DNA of 64,000 nucleotides from Cheilinus undulatus (Eukaryota; Chordata; Actinopteri; Labriformes; Labridae): the NCBI RefSeq assembly GCF_018320785.1, contig NC_054886.1:33153732-33217731 (forward strand), given 5' to 3'. A program made the translations under genes and the position numbers. Position 1 is the first letter of the stretch, and each line of letters starts with the position of its first letter. Below are positions 1-10,966 of this stretch, one piece after another. Under the pieces are notes generated by a model that made no database searches, was not told the DNA's origin, and saw only the letters and a program-made list of their open reading frames with translations.

Positions 1-150
1 CGCGAGCGGCACAGGTTCGAATCCAGTCTGTGGCACCATTTCCCGCATGTCTCTCCCTGCTCTCTTCCCTGTTTCTGAGTCTATCCACTGTCCTCCTCTA
101 TGTAATAAAGGCACAAAAAGCCCGAAAAATAAATTAAAAAAAAAAAAAAG
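1..150 (+). mobile_element. tRNA-derived SINE, 3' part
   Basis: The window opens inside a SINE. A polymerase III box B (ggttcgaatcc, 15-25) is followed by the same tail that recurs in reverse at 48016-48215 (tgtctctccctgctctcttc..., then aataaaggca) and ends in an A-run. Box A lies outside the window. It is not a tRNA gene: the sequence after box B has no acceptor stem and runs into the SINE body. Confidence 0.85.
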
Positions 151-372
151 AGTCAATATTTAAAAAATGGTTTAGGTTGGCAGAAGTGTTGCAAAAATTG
201 GCAGAAAAAAGTTGTGAAAAGAGGTTAAAATGTGTCAAAAAATAGTAAAGGGGGGGCAAAAGGTATCAAATATTGGTTACAAATGACAAAAAATAGTGCA
301 AGAAAGTAAAGAGAAGGGGTTAAAAAGTGGCAACAATTGAAGAAAAGTGGCTAAAAAAAAAAAAAGATAATT
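151..372 (+). repeat. GTGGCAAAA-type degenerate low-complexity block
   Basis: Irregular repetition of words such as gtggcaaaaat, gggttaaaa and aaagtggc, with no fixed period. It is the complement of the TTTTTGCCACTTTTAACCCA blocks elsewhere in the window. It has no coding content; open frames here are by-products of biased composition. Confidence 0.75.
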
Positions 373-373
373 G

Positions 374-1612
374 CCTCCTGACTACCAGTAGTTTAAATTT
401 GTCCTCTGTAGAGGACATTTCCAAACCTGAATATCTCCCACCCACTCCATACTACTGAATTAACTCCTTCTGACATCTACAGAGGACATTTAGGGCTTTT
501 CAATGATACCAAATCTGAAGGGGTGGGGCTTTGGTACCTTTTTCTTTCTCATCAAGGAAAATGGTGTCCATCAGTGCAAGCACATTTTATGGGAAGAGGA
601 AAAGTAAGTGCATAATTTTTATTGAGCAAATTTTGGCTTGAAATGTTGTTGGCAAATTTTATATAAGTCTCTTATCAACCCATTAAAACATTGTCTGAAT
701 TATTTTAACTGTATTTTAGCATAGTATTCAACAGTTTAAAAAATGTCTTCCATGCTGGACATTTGTAGATCTTTCCTCCATTTTGTTCTGTTTTTTTCAA
801 ATGACAAGAAAGGGAGTCATTCTCAGAAGCAGAATGAATTTGACTGCAAACTGTTGATGGAAACTCAGATTTTGAGTTGTCCGATGAAAAAGATCAAGAC
901 GCAGTGTTTAAGCCAGGTGGAGGAAACAAATGCATCAACTTGTCGTAGATACGGCTGCAAGAGCAGAATTTACTGTATGTGATGTGCACAAAAAGCAAGG
1001 TAATCTTTTATGTTTCCAAGAGGGCCTCACAGGCTCAGAGGGTGTCATCACAGGCTCAGAAGGTCAAATCACAGGCTCAGAGGGTGTCATCACAGGCTCA
1101 GAAGGTCAAATCACAGGCTCAGAGGGTCTCATCACAGGCTCAGAGGGCCTCATCACAGGCTCAGAGGGCCTCATCACAGGCTCAGAAGGTCAAATCACAG
1201 GCTCAGAGGGTCTCATCACAGGCTCAGAGGGCCAGATCACAGACTCAGAGGGCCACATCACAGGTTCAGAGGGCCTCATCACAGGCTCGGGGATTTGCTT
1301 TTTTGCACCATCATGCCAAATAAGCACAACAAAGCAATACACAAAAAAACCCAAAGTGATGATGGACAGCTATGTGGCTGTTAAACTCATTCTTATGTTG
1401 ACTTTTTGGTATTTTCTTTGGGAATAACTGATTGCCATCAAGGTTCGGTTTCACACGTATGGCGTTCCGATGTCCACTGTAGTGGACACATATCTCAAAA
1501 ATAAAAACTTTTTTTCAAAATTTTTATTTTTTAGTATTCTAATTACCTTACAAAGACTGGGGGATTTAAAAAAATGTGATTGGACAACATTTTTTTTCTG
1601 GTAGTCAGGAGG
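374..1612. mobile_element. Non-autonomous DNA transposon with 15-bp TIRs and piggyBac-like relic
   Basis: A perfect 15-bp inverted repeat bounds the unit: cctcctgactaccag at 374-388 and its complement at 1598-1612. Inside, two imperfect palindromes (tgtcctctgtagaggaca near 400, tgtccactgtagtggaca near 1470) flank a degenerate coding relic. Around 850-945 one frame gives an acidic stretch with FELSDEKDQD. At 930-1020 a frameshifted cysteine-rich stretch (CRRYGCKSRIYC, then CDVHKKQGNLLCF) recalls the C-terminal cysteine motif of piggyBac transposases. The CC...GG termini agree with piggyBac, but no TTAA target duplication is visible. A minisatellite has expanded inside. Confidence 0.6.
1025..1290 (+). 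repeat. 21-bp minisatellite (about 13 units)
   Basis: Tandem copies of a 21-bp unit like acaggctcagagggtctcat plus c, with point variants. Because 21 is a multiple of three and the unit has no stop in any forward frame, all three frames stay open, giving artefactual repeat peptides (e.g. ITGSEGL). It lies within the 374-1612 transposon relic. Confidence 0.9.
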
Positions 1613-1965
1613 ATAGAGAGGCATGAAGGGGATGAAACATGCAGGAAAAAGTGGTTTAAAAGGGGTTAAAATCTTTCAAAAATTGGGTAAATGAGGCAAA
1701 ACGGGTCAAAAAGTATCAACAATGGGTTAAAAGTGGTAAAAAATTGTTTTAAAGTTGCAAAAATTGTTGAAAAAATTTATGAAAAGGGGTGAAAAAGTGG
1801 CAAAAATTGAAGAAAAGTGGCAGAAATGATAAAAGAGTAGCACAAAGGGGATTAAACATGCAGGAAACGTGATTCAAAAGGGTTTAAAATCATGCAAAAA
1901 TTGGGTTAAAGAGGCAAAAGTAAAGGGGGGTTAAAAGTGTCAAAAATGGGCTAATATTGGTGCTA
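1613..1965 (+). repeat. GTGGCAAAA-type low-complexity block
   Basis: Same word family as 151-372 (ggttaaaa, gtggcaaaaattg, gaggcaaaa). It directly follows the inverted-repeat transposon, so the transposon appears to have inserted into one longer block of this repeat. Confidence 0.75.
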
Positions 1966-1974
1966 AATGACAAT

Positions 1975-2245
1975 TAGGGAGGATTTTCAGGGGTCCAGCC
2001 AATCCTGTTGTCAGGCCTGTCTCCTTGTGGCCTGCTACAGTAGAGATTATAGGGATAGATCTTACTGATAATGACTAAAAATGGCCTGTAGTTTAAAGGA
2101 AAATACAAATACTACTGCAATAATATTTCAATCAGACCAAAATGTTAATTTAATTTTTGTGCATTTGAAAGTCCAGCCTCCAGAGTTTCTGTTGAGACTA
2201 AATCTGGCCCTTGTGCAGATGTACTTGATGAGCCCTGTTATAAAG
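1975..2245 (-). mobile_element. hAT-like non-autonomous element fragment
   Basis: In reverse this matches the sequence at 46556-46800: the gacccctg end, aagtctggcc..., and gactaaatctggcccttgtgca are shared, as is the caggcctgtctctttgtggcctgct segment (described here, split by differences). Two dispersed copies support a transposon; the gggtccagcc end resembles hAT termini. Confidence 0.6.
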
Positions 2246-3480
2246 GTTATGTTCCACTACAGTATTAACAGGTTAAATTCATTTCTGTTGCTCTGATAAG
2301 AGTGCTTATTAGTCAGGCTAAAAAAAAAATCTGCTTATCACAGCTTTATCTTAGTGACACCCCCCCCCCCCCTTTTTGGCAGGGCCCCAGAAAGCTCTCC
2401 CCTTTATCCTGCCTTAAGGCAACCTTGGACACTGCTCAATAGTATCTGTCATACTTGGAGAATAAATGGTATGAAGACAAACTGTTTACACCAGAGTTGT
2501 TTTATTATAATTACTACTTTTTATTATTTATATCCACTGTTCTTATTTGATACCACATATTTGCTGCCCAGTGACTATACCACATTATCTCCAGTATTAC
2601 ACTCAAATTAGACACTTTACATTATATCACATTACATTCTATGACATTACAATCTGCCACTTTCTAACCGGGCCCAAACAGTTGAGATGGGAGCTTTGCA
2701 AGATGGTTTTGCCAATAAGAAACACAGAAACAGTCATATCCATCTGCTTTGCACGGTTACCCATCTTTAGTTTGAGCAGGGTGAGGGCCACTTTATCATG
2801 TTCTGCCCTTCCCTGTGTGGCATGAGGCCTACTGTAGACCAAATCTACCTACAGGTATCGATAAAGCCACCTGACTCTACCTTAGAATTTCTTTTTTAAA
2901 CTTGGAATGTTTTCATGCAGCCGGACCCTCAAGCTGTGGTTCTGTCATCAGATATTTTCATGCCTTTTAATCTTGCCCAACATCTTCTACCACGGCCTGA
3001 GAGGATTGCACCATCTGTGAATGACTGCTGCATTTTGCTACCCCTCTAACGATGACTTGTCACCAGGACTTCTTTCCAAAGACGGTGAAATATTTCAAAG
3101 ACACTGTGAAAGAGAAGTCAGTGGACCATTTCATCAGTTCATCAGTTGCGTAGTTGCAAGAGCGTTTAGCTGACTAACTGCTATGGACACATCCAAAATG
3201 ACTGGCACCTTCTAATCACAAGTCCAGGCCATCGGGCTTCATTCATGTCATTCTTAACCATTGAAAACTTAGATGACTGAAATAACAGCACAAAACATGT
3301 GCATACACTCAAGGCTGTCCATAAGGGCTGAATAAAGGGGAGAACTTTGTGGGGCCCTGCCAGACTGAGGCTCCATGGAGGTCAGCAAAATCATGGTCCA
3401 TTGTAAATTGAAGCTGTGATAACCACAGTCATTTTTGAACCTGAATAATGACCCCTCTTTTAAAAGCTACAAAAATTAAT
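2246..3480. other. Non-coding spacer with repeat fragments
   Basis: Holds a C-run at 2357-2371 next to a sequence (ccagaaagctctcccctttatc) also present near 19922 and 33230. A fragment at about 2660-2850 matches, in reverse, the interior of the inverted-repeat element at 31792-32565. 2930-3130 is a diverged copy of the repeat family at 5440-5720. No coding exon with splice sites is visible. Confidence 0.6.
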
Positions 3481-3489
3481 TTCATTTAT

Positions 3490-4260
3490 TTATCTTGTTG
3501 TACAATAAAAAATGTACACCCTTTACTTAAAACAGAATTACCTCTTTATTAATGCTGTAAACAATGTCGATGGACACACTGAAGAAAATGATTATAGTAA
3601 TGCCAGACCTAACAGCTCCACCATCATGTGCACAAATGTATGAGGATGCATGAAATAGAAAAATAGTAAAAAACAAAAACAAAACCAAAAAAAAGGTGGC
3701 TAAAATTAGGTGAGTTGGAAAAGGAAGGGAAATATACAATATAAAAATAGTTTTTTCTGCATTGTACAGTGTCTGAGTTTTATGGAAAGTGCTTTTTAAA
3801 TAAAATGTATTATTAATATTATTATTATTATCATTATTTAAAATTGGCACAAGTGGCAAAAATGAGCTAAAGGCGGCAAAGAGGTGGTAAAAATGGTCAG
3901 AAACTGGCAAAAAATCACGAGAAAGCAAGAAAACTGGGAGAAGAAAAGAAATGGCAAAATTGGGTTCATGAAATGGCAAAAGGTGAATAAAATCGGTAAA
4001 AAGTGGCGAAAGATTTAGCAGCAATGGGCAAAAAGTGGCAAATCGTGAACAGAGGCAAAATGGGATAAAAATTTCAAAAAAGTGGTAAAAAATGGTTGAA
4101 AAGTGGCAAAAAGTTACAGCAGAAATTTAAAAAAGTAGCAAAATATTTGCAAAAATAGGTGAAAAGTGCCACAATGAGGATAAAAATGGCAAAAGACTCC
4201 CAAAAAGTGGCTAAAAATGTATGAAAATGGGGTAAAGATATGGCAAGATTTGGGGCAAGA
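3490..4260 (+). repeat. AT-rich sequence and GTGGCAAAA-type block
   Basis: 3490-3840 is AT-rich with a short (ATT)n run near 3808. From about 3840 the GTGGC word family starts and continues to 4255. Long open frames on the minus strand here are F/L-rich products of the base bias and have no family resemblance. Confidence 0.7.
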
Positions 4261-4261
4261 T

Positions 4262-5150
4262 TTGCCCCCCCGATGATCGTGGGGGCGTTTACCGACTGGA
4301 GCCTCGTCGCAAACGATTATTTGTCTGAGTGGTCTGCATGTGATTAATTTACTGCTCCAAATCACATCGTAGCCTCCCAGACCCAGAATGGTAAATATCA
4401 AACATGTTTGATATTTACCATTCTAGGTCGTAGTGCCGCTGACAGAGTACCCACAACAACCAATGAGAGCGAGCAGACCGAGTAGCGTCACCAGATGAAT
4501 CGTACGTATTTCCACCACTCACAACCACAAACACTACTGTACCTTAGTTCCAGCCAGGATTTTGTCCTGAGTCTTTCCCCTGTTTTATGATTGTTGCTTC
4601 ATCTGTAACACACGCCAGGACAGCCTACTGTGAAGAGACAGCAAGACAGCAAGACAGACATACCTGTTTATTTTTTCTGAAGTCACGTGATCACACGAGG
4701 TCGTAGGCAGGTTGGCAGGTGTGTGGTCTCCAGTGATCTGACAGTCTGGCGGAGTCGTCTAGTGTGTGCGTTCAGAGGATAAAAGATGAAAAATCTTTGG
4801 AAATTGTCCTGAAGTCTGTGGTGTAACACGGTTTTAAAAATCGTTTCAGATTAAAAAATCGTCTAGTGTGTGACCGGCCTTAGATGAGCGACACTGTAAG
4901 TCATAGGAAGCACATGCTCTCCTGTCGGTGGGCATCAGGAGTCACACGTCTGACATCAGGTCAGGGCGCCACACTAGACGATGGTGTAAGAAAATTTCTG
5001 ACATGCTAGCCTGGCCATGGGGCATCTTGGATGTGTCGTTAAATACGTCCTACTACGAGACCATTTGTTGTTCCCGCGCTCAAAATCGGGCCTGAAGTTT
5101 GTCGATGAGCTGTAGTCCGAGCCGGCCTTGAGTGCTAGCTGACCTTTAGG
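4262..5150. repeat. Interspersed repeat containing a 40-bp perfect palindrome
   Basis: GC-richer than its surroundings. It contains a perfect inverted repeat with 20-bp arms and no loop at 4385-4424, extended to about 25-bp arms with one mismatch, and repeated words around cgtctagtgtgtgaccggcc (4860) and its reverse-type counterpart cgccacactagacgatgg (4970). This arrangement suggests a foldback or TIR-type transposon, but I could not place its outer ends. Confidence 0.5.
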
Positions 5151-5419
5151 TAACCATTACGTGAAAAAAGAAAGGAGTGCAAGTCAAAAGGCTTGGCATG
5201 ATTTTCCTCCATGCAACAGACTGTCTTCTACTTTAGAAGCTCAAGAATTCTCCTGTCTGGTTGTCCTGAATCTATAACTTTTAGAATTAAAAATCTCTAA
5301 ATTTCTGGTAAACTCACAACTTACTAAGCTAAGAAATTCTGAGTTTGTTTTTCTCAGAAATGCACAACTTTCTAATTTCAAAGGTATTTTTCTTGAATAT
5401 TGAACAAATGTTTCAAAGC

Positions 5420-5730
5420 CTGGTGTGAGGATGAGTTTAAACTTAAAGGTTTTCATGTAGGTTTGTCTTGAAGCTGTTGTTGTGTTGTCATTTAGACAGA
5501 TGACTCTGTATGTTTTCAGTACATCTCTTCCCACAGCCTGAGAGCAGAATTACTCCATCTGAGAATGACTGTGGCGTTTTACTACCCCTCTCACCATGAC
5601 TTGTCAGCGCCGTCTTGAAGATAACTGATCAGCTTTTGCACCAGAACTTATTTTTGAAGAAGCTGAAACTTTTAAAGACTTTGGGAACAAGAAATAAATG
5701 TGCAATTTGCTGTTGGAACTTTAATTGTGA
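5420..5730 (+). repeat. Dispersed low-copy repeat, copy 2
   Basis: Four copies occur in the first 19 kb: about 2930-3130, 5420-5730, 14040-14430 and 18590-18850. Shared words are cttgaagctgttgttgtgtt, cagtacatctc, cagcctgagagcag, gaatgactgt.gcgttttacta, ccatgacttgtcagc. All are on the + strand. No reading frame is kept between copies, so this is a repeat and not an exon family. Its nature (transposon or remnant of a segmental duplication) is unknown. Confidence 0.65.
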
Positions 5731-5916
5731 CATTGTGAGAACAGAACTGATCCACAAACTCAGTTTTACTTCTGATCACGGTTTCAGATTATCTGGTTTA
5801 TCTCATTCAAAGTCTGAAATTAAACACACAATATGATCTCACACTGTTAGCACAACTGTGCCCGGCTAAATGGACATTTTAGCTGAATATGACCATTTTT
5901 ATATTCATAGATACAC

Positions 5917-6740
5917 TATATTGCCAAAAGTATTCACTCACCCATCCAAATAATGGAAATAAGGTGTTCCAATCACTTCCATGGCCACAGGTGTATAAAA
6001 TCAAGCACCTAGGCTTGCAGACTGTTTCTACAAACATTTGTGAAAGAATGGAGAGCTTCATGGAAGGGGTTTCCACGGCTGAGCTGCATCCAAGCCATAC
6101 ATCTCATAGAACCGTGTCTAGTTATGGTTTATTTATCTGGTGTGTTAGGACTTAGCCTTTAAACCTTTATACAATTTGCACATAGTAGGACTTATTGATC
6201 ATCCTCTATAATGACCACTCGTGTATTTTTTATACTTTGTCTCATCAGCTGTGGTCCTGTCAGGTGTCTGCCCTTGTTATTGGTACTTTTATTTGTGTTT
6301 TGTGTCAGTTTTAATTGGGACAACAGATGGAAATTAGTGACTCGCTGACTGATGCAACCATGTTTTCATTTACTTTGTATGAATGATCAATGTCATTGCA
6401 CACTGTCCCTTGCTAAATAAATAAAGTAAAGTAAACTAAACTAAACATCACCAAGTGCAGTGCAAAGCATCGGATGCAGTGGTGTAAAACACGCCGCCAC
6501 TGGACTCTAAAGCGGTGGAGACACGTTCTCTGGAGTGACGAATCGCACTTCTCCATCTGGTAATCTGATGGACGAGTCTGGGTTTAGCAGTTGCCAGGAG
6601 AATACTTGTCTGACTGCATTGTGCCAAGTGTAAAGTTTGGTGGAGGGGGGATTATGGTGTGGGCTTGTTTTTCAGGAGCTGGGCTTGGCCCCTTAATTCC
6701 AGTGAAATGAACTCTGAATGCTTCAGCATACCAAGAGATG
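5917..6740 (+). mobile_element. Tc1-like transposon relic, interrupted by a LINE 3' end
   Basis: The left end (acactatattgccaaaagta, 5921 on) is a typical fish Tc1-like terminus. A degenerate transposase region resumes at 6446 and runs to about 6710; translated pieces such as WSDESHFSIW are typical of Tc1-like DDE domains, but stops and shifts break the frame. The two halves are split at 6104-6445 by an inserted LINE tail. Confidence 0.75.
6104..6445 (+). mobile_element. LINE 3'-end insertion (nested in Tc1 relic)
   Basis: Ends in ttgctaaataaataaagtaa followed by a short aaac-type tail, as LINE 3' ends of this kind do. The Tc1 sequence reads continuously if this segment is removed (catacatc | atcaccaagtgc), with about 3-4 bp (atc/catc) repeated at the junctions. 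It is a 5'-truncated, non-coding copy. Confidence 0.7.
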
Positions 6741-6869
6741 GCCCAGCCAATTGGGGGCCAGCAAAATCAGGGTCCATTGGAAAGTTGAGCTGTGGTGTTT
6801 TACATTTAACCCGAATAATAACCACTCTGATCAAAGAAACAAAAATCTTTTTAATTCATTTGTGCAGTA

Positions 6870-7648
6870 AGTTTTAGTTTAGTTTAGTTTAGGGACTTTA
6901 TTTCATTCTGTCATTAAATAAAAACATTAAAATACAAACAAAGAAAAATCTCAAATGTGAATGAAAAGGAGCAGAAAGAAGAAAAATCCTGTAGAGTCTG
7001 CCTCTCTCACAAGATATTAATTAACTAAACACATAATACAAGTAAACAAGAGCTGCAGGCCAACATGCCTTTTTACATTTCATTATTTCTTATTGTCAAA
7101 AACAACCAACAAAACAAACAAACAAAAAGGACCACATGCTAATTCACATTTTTCCACAAAACAAACATAGCCAGAGGTTAGCACATCTCCCTGTCTTTAC
7201 TCAGCATAAAGGCTTTGATACTTTTTTTGAAGATAAAGTTAGATTTGGCGTCTTTAGCTTCTTTCAGATTGTTCCTTAAACTGATTCCTCTCACTGTAAC
7301 GCAGCGCTCCTTCATTTTAGTTCTGAATCTTGGTTTTTTAAATATTTCAAACCCTTTTAAATCATAACAACTTTTTCTTTTTTCAAATCGGTTCTGGATG
7401 TTGATTGGTAACATTTTTTTATGAGCTTTATACATAATCTGCAACATACCAAAATCTACTAACACACTGAATTTCAACAACTGCAATTTAATAAATAATT
7501 GGGTCAAAGGATCTCTGTATTGACTTCTAGTGATAATTCTTATTGCTCTTTTTTGTAAAAGGAAAATTGGCTGGATGGAGGTTTTACATGCATAAGTAGC
7601 CCTCTTAAAAATGTTAATCCTTTTGTTTATAAAAGAAATAAAGTACAT
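6870..7648 (-). mobile_element. LINE retrotransposon, C-terminal end of reverse transcriptase ORF
   Basis: An open minus-strand frame at 7178-7648 (156 residues from its first Met) has the layout of the last part of a non-LTR retrotransposon ORF2: IQPIFLLQKRAIRIIT, PLTQLF, LKFSVLVDFG. It is followed downstream (lower coordinates) by a 3' UTR and a tail of aaact repeats at about 6875-6890. It is 5'-truncated and so not autonomous; the open frame could mean a fairly young copy. Confidence 0.75.
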
Positions 7649-7649
7649 T

Positions 7650-8045
7650 GAAAATAGCTAAAATGGGTTAAGATTGCTGGGTTAGATGGTGAAATTGGAG
7701 TTTAAAAGTATCAGAAATGGGTTAGAAGTGCCGAAAACTGGATAAAAATGGCAAAACAACCTAAAAAAGGCATAAATGGGTTAAAGTGACAAAAAAGGGC
7801 ATATAAAGTGGTAAAAGGGGATTAAAAAAGGGGATTAAAAAAGTGGCTGAAATGGCGTTAAAGTAGCAATAGGCGGAAATTTGTTAATATAAACTGGCAA
7901 AAAAGGGCTAGCTGAGGCAGAAATAGACAGAAACTGGCAAAAATGGGCATATGAGATTGTAAAATGTGGTGTAAAAAGTGGTTAAGTAAGGTTAATAGTG
8001 GCACTAATGGGTCAACAGAGCCAACAATAGGCAGCGAGTAGTGAG
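7650..8045 (+). repeat. GTGGCAAAA-type low-complexity block
   Basis: Dense gttaaaagtgg, ggcaaaaatgg words. It continues after the SINE at 8400-8530, so the SINE sits inside one block. Confidence 0.75.
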
Positions 8046-8051
8046 GTTTGG

Positions 8052-8397
8052 TAGGGCCGCATGGCGGCGCAGGGGTTAGCGCCGTTGCCTCACAGCAAGA
8101 AGGTCGCTGGTTTGTCAGGACCAGGGCCTTTTCTTTCATGTGGAGTTTGCATGTTCTCCCCATGCACGTGTCTCTCCAGGTACTCTGGCTTCCTCCCACC
8201 ACCAAAAACATGCTCATCAGGTTGATTGGTGACTCTAAATTGGCCGTAGGTGTGAATGTGAGTCTCTGCGTGTCAGCCTGCGATTGACTGGCGACCAGTC
8301 CAGGGTGTTCACCGTCTCTCGCCCGATGACAGCTGGGATAGGCTCCAGCCCCCCGTGACCTGGAATGGAATAAGCGGTATAGAAAATGGATGGATGG
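8052..8397 (+). mobile_element. Fish SINE-like element with GGATGGAT tail
   Basis: The 5' head (tggcggcgcaggggttagcg) resembles a tRNA box A; a degenerate box B region follows near 8100. The body contains gagtttgcatgttctccccatg, gactctaaattggccgtagg, and gacagctgggataggctcca (each seen in the window in parts), and it ends in aaaatggatggatgg. This body and tail are very common in percomorph genomes. It is non-coding. Confidence 0.8.
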
Positions 8398-8641
8398 TGA
8401 GATTTGGTTTAAAAGTAGCAAAAACAGGCAGAAAAAAAGTATTGGAAAGGGTTTAAAACTGACAAAAAAATGGCTTTTAAGTTGCAAAAACATGTGAAAG
8501 TTGGCAAAATTGGTGTAAAGTGGCAACAGTGTAAATTAAAAAATATTCCTAGTTTCTTTAAGGCATCTGGAAACCTCCTCTCAGTGTCTCGCAACCCCCA
8601 ATGGGGTCCTGACCCCAAGGTTGAGAACCCCTGCTTCAATG
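8398..8641 (-). mobile_element. hAT-like terminus plus low-complexity interior
   Basis: Ends (8615-8637) with aaggttgagaacccctg, the reverse of the caggggttctcaacctt end that starts the element at 19377. Both copies place aggcatct next to the end and then GCCAC/GTGGC low-complexity sequence. It is a fragment; no matching second end was found upstream. Confidence 0.6.
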
Positions 8642-9032
8642 GACTAACCTTCCTCCAATCCCACTGGTATCAGGCAAATTTCTGTTTTTATTCACAATGT
8701 ACACATCTCAACTTTTGCAACTTCTGCATCATCATCTTTGTAGAAATAAACTTCATCTGACAACTGAAGCATCTGATCCAAGCTGATGCTGTCAAAATAA
8801 AGCATGTGGATCGGCCTCTATGTAATTTGCACTGAGGCCCAATGACCTATGACCTTTGAGCTAAGCTTGTTGAGCTCAAAGGTACATATCTGTCTCTGCC
8901 CGTGCTTCTGTCTCTCCTATCAAATAATGCAAAAGCCCCCAAATAATGAAATAGCTTCTCAGAAATATGACGATGCTGTTTTTGTGAGTTTGGAAAGCCT
9001 TTGGTTGGTTCCTTAATTTTGGAGATATGACG

Positions 9033-9124
9033 AGATAAGATATCATATAAAAGATCTCCTGCGCCTCTTGCTTGGTGCCCACACCCAGGAGGGTCGGATC
9101 TACACTGAGGAGCAAGAAGAGAAG
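9033..9124 (+). promoter_or_regulatory. Gene 1 core promoter and 5' UTR exon
   Basis: TATA box TATAAAAG at 9046-9053 with an AGATAA (GATA-like) word at 9033-9038. The upstream stretch cttaattttggagatatgacgag is shared with gene 2 but differs from genes 3-5. The non-coding first exon probably starts about 25-30 bp after the TATA box and ends at 9124 before gtaaat. Intron 1 (9125-9222) ends in ctctctacag, five bases before the ATG. Confidence 0.8.
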
Positions 9125-9226
9125 GTAAATGTGAGGCAAATGTCATTTAAACAATCTTAAACTTTGACTTTCCTTCGATCTAATGGATATAATCAGCATC
9201 ACCTCTGTTCATCTCTCTACAGCACC

Positions 9227-10933
9227 ATGAAGCTGCTGGCTGTCGCTGCTCTGGTCTGTGCCCTGATGGCTCTGAGCAGGGCTGAAGGTGAGTTTAGCTG
9301 ATGTAGAAAGTCATTTTAATGTGATGTCTGTGGATCCTGTCAATAACAGTGTCGACCTTTCCAGCCGCTGCAGAGCCAGAACCCGACGAAGGGAAAGCAG
9401 GTCAGTTCTCCTTCAAAAAGTCTCTCATCAGACTTATCTGAAGAAGATTTACTTACTTTTGTTCTGTGCATTATGCATGTACTGTCATGTCTGGTGATAT
9501 TTTGTTTTTTTTGGGTGAAATGGTTGATATCATAGTGCTTGTTTTGGGCCATGTGTCGTGTTGTTATGTGGAAGAGTGGTCAGAAGGATGTTTCTTTATG
9601 TCAGTGGTTCTCAAGCTGAGGGGTGTGACCCTCAGTGGGGTGACCAGAAACTAGGACTGTCAAACAATTAAAACTTTCAATAGTAATTAATCACAGAAAT
9701 TCTGAAGTTAACTACCATTAATCACACCCAATATATAATAATAACTTTATTTATATGACACTTTTAAAAAGAGAGATTTATAAAGAGATAAAGACTCCAT
9801 GTTCAGCCCAAACAACATTATTACTGAGACAAACCCTTGAGCCATCCTCGGGCATTTTTGGCCATTTTTCTCAACTTTTTTTTTTTTTTAATTTGTGATC
9901 ATTTTGTCAGTTTTACAGTTTTACAGGAACTTTTCTTTCTAGTAACATTTTTGAAATCCAACATGTTTTACTCTAAAATGTCATTCATACTCTCTCAGTT
10001 AATTTTGTACCCTTTGGATACTTTCGAGACAAAAATGTACACATACAAAAAATTGCCATTAAATCAACATACATCAATATTTTTTTCTACTTTTTTTTCA
10101 TAAATCTCTTAAACAACTTCAGGCCTGCTCAAAACTACCAAACATTCAATAATTTTCAAGATTTTAACCCTAAATGCCAGTTTGATTGTTTGAAATATTT
10201 CATTTTTCACAAAAATAAATAAATAAATAAATAAAATAAAGGTAAATTATTTTCCATAAAATTAGTAGTAGAAAGAAGGGGCTTTGGTGCTGATGAGAGT
10301 CTTGGATGGGTCAAAGATTGGCAACAAAATTGATTTCATTGCTCTTGTATTTTTTATGTAGTCCCAGCTCTAACATTAGGGCACCCTCTGGACACCTTCG
10401 AGCCAAAAATGTACATGTTAAAAAAAAACTGCTATTAAATCAGCATACATCAATATTTTTTCTACTTTTTTTCAAAAATCTCTTTAACAACTTCAACCCT
10501 GCTCAAAACTACCAAACATTCAATAATTCTATGAATTTTAACCCTTTAAACTTACACAAGAACTCTCCGTTAGGTAACGGGCAAAAATACCAGAATGTGG
10601 TGCATGGTCCTACAATGAGTAAATGGTTGAACCTGGTGGAATACGGTAAAAAATGTCAAATTTCACTAGACGTCTTCACATTGAAATGCTGATATTAAAG
10701 AATGCATGATTTTATACTGCAATGACAGTGAGATTAAAAAACCTGGTTTTAATGGAAGTCAATGGAGGCATTTTGCCTCGAAGATGTCAGGAGGGTATTT
10801 CTGACATTACCGAAAAATTATTAAAGCAATCAAATCAGTTTTGTTTCAAATCTTTGATCCATCCAAGGCTCTTATCACCCCCAAAGCCCCATCTTTCTAC
10901 TATTTATTATATGGAAAATAATTCACTTTTCCT

Positions 10934-10966
<33 letters not shown>

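Noticed and set aside
1-60. tRNA gene (ggttcgaatcc box B)
   Set aside because: Box B is followed by a SINE body and A-tail shared with 48016-48215; no acceptor stem partner.
930-1427. 165-codon ITGSEG-repeat protein
   Set aside because: All three forward frames are open over the same 21-bp minisatellite, inside a transposon relic.
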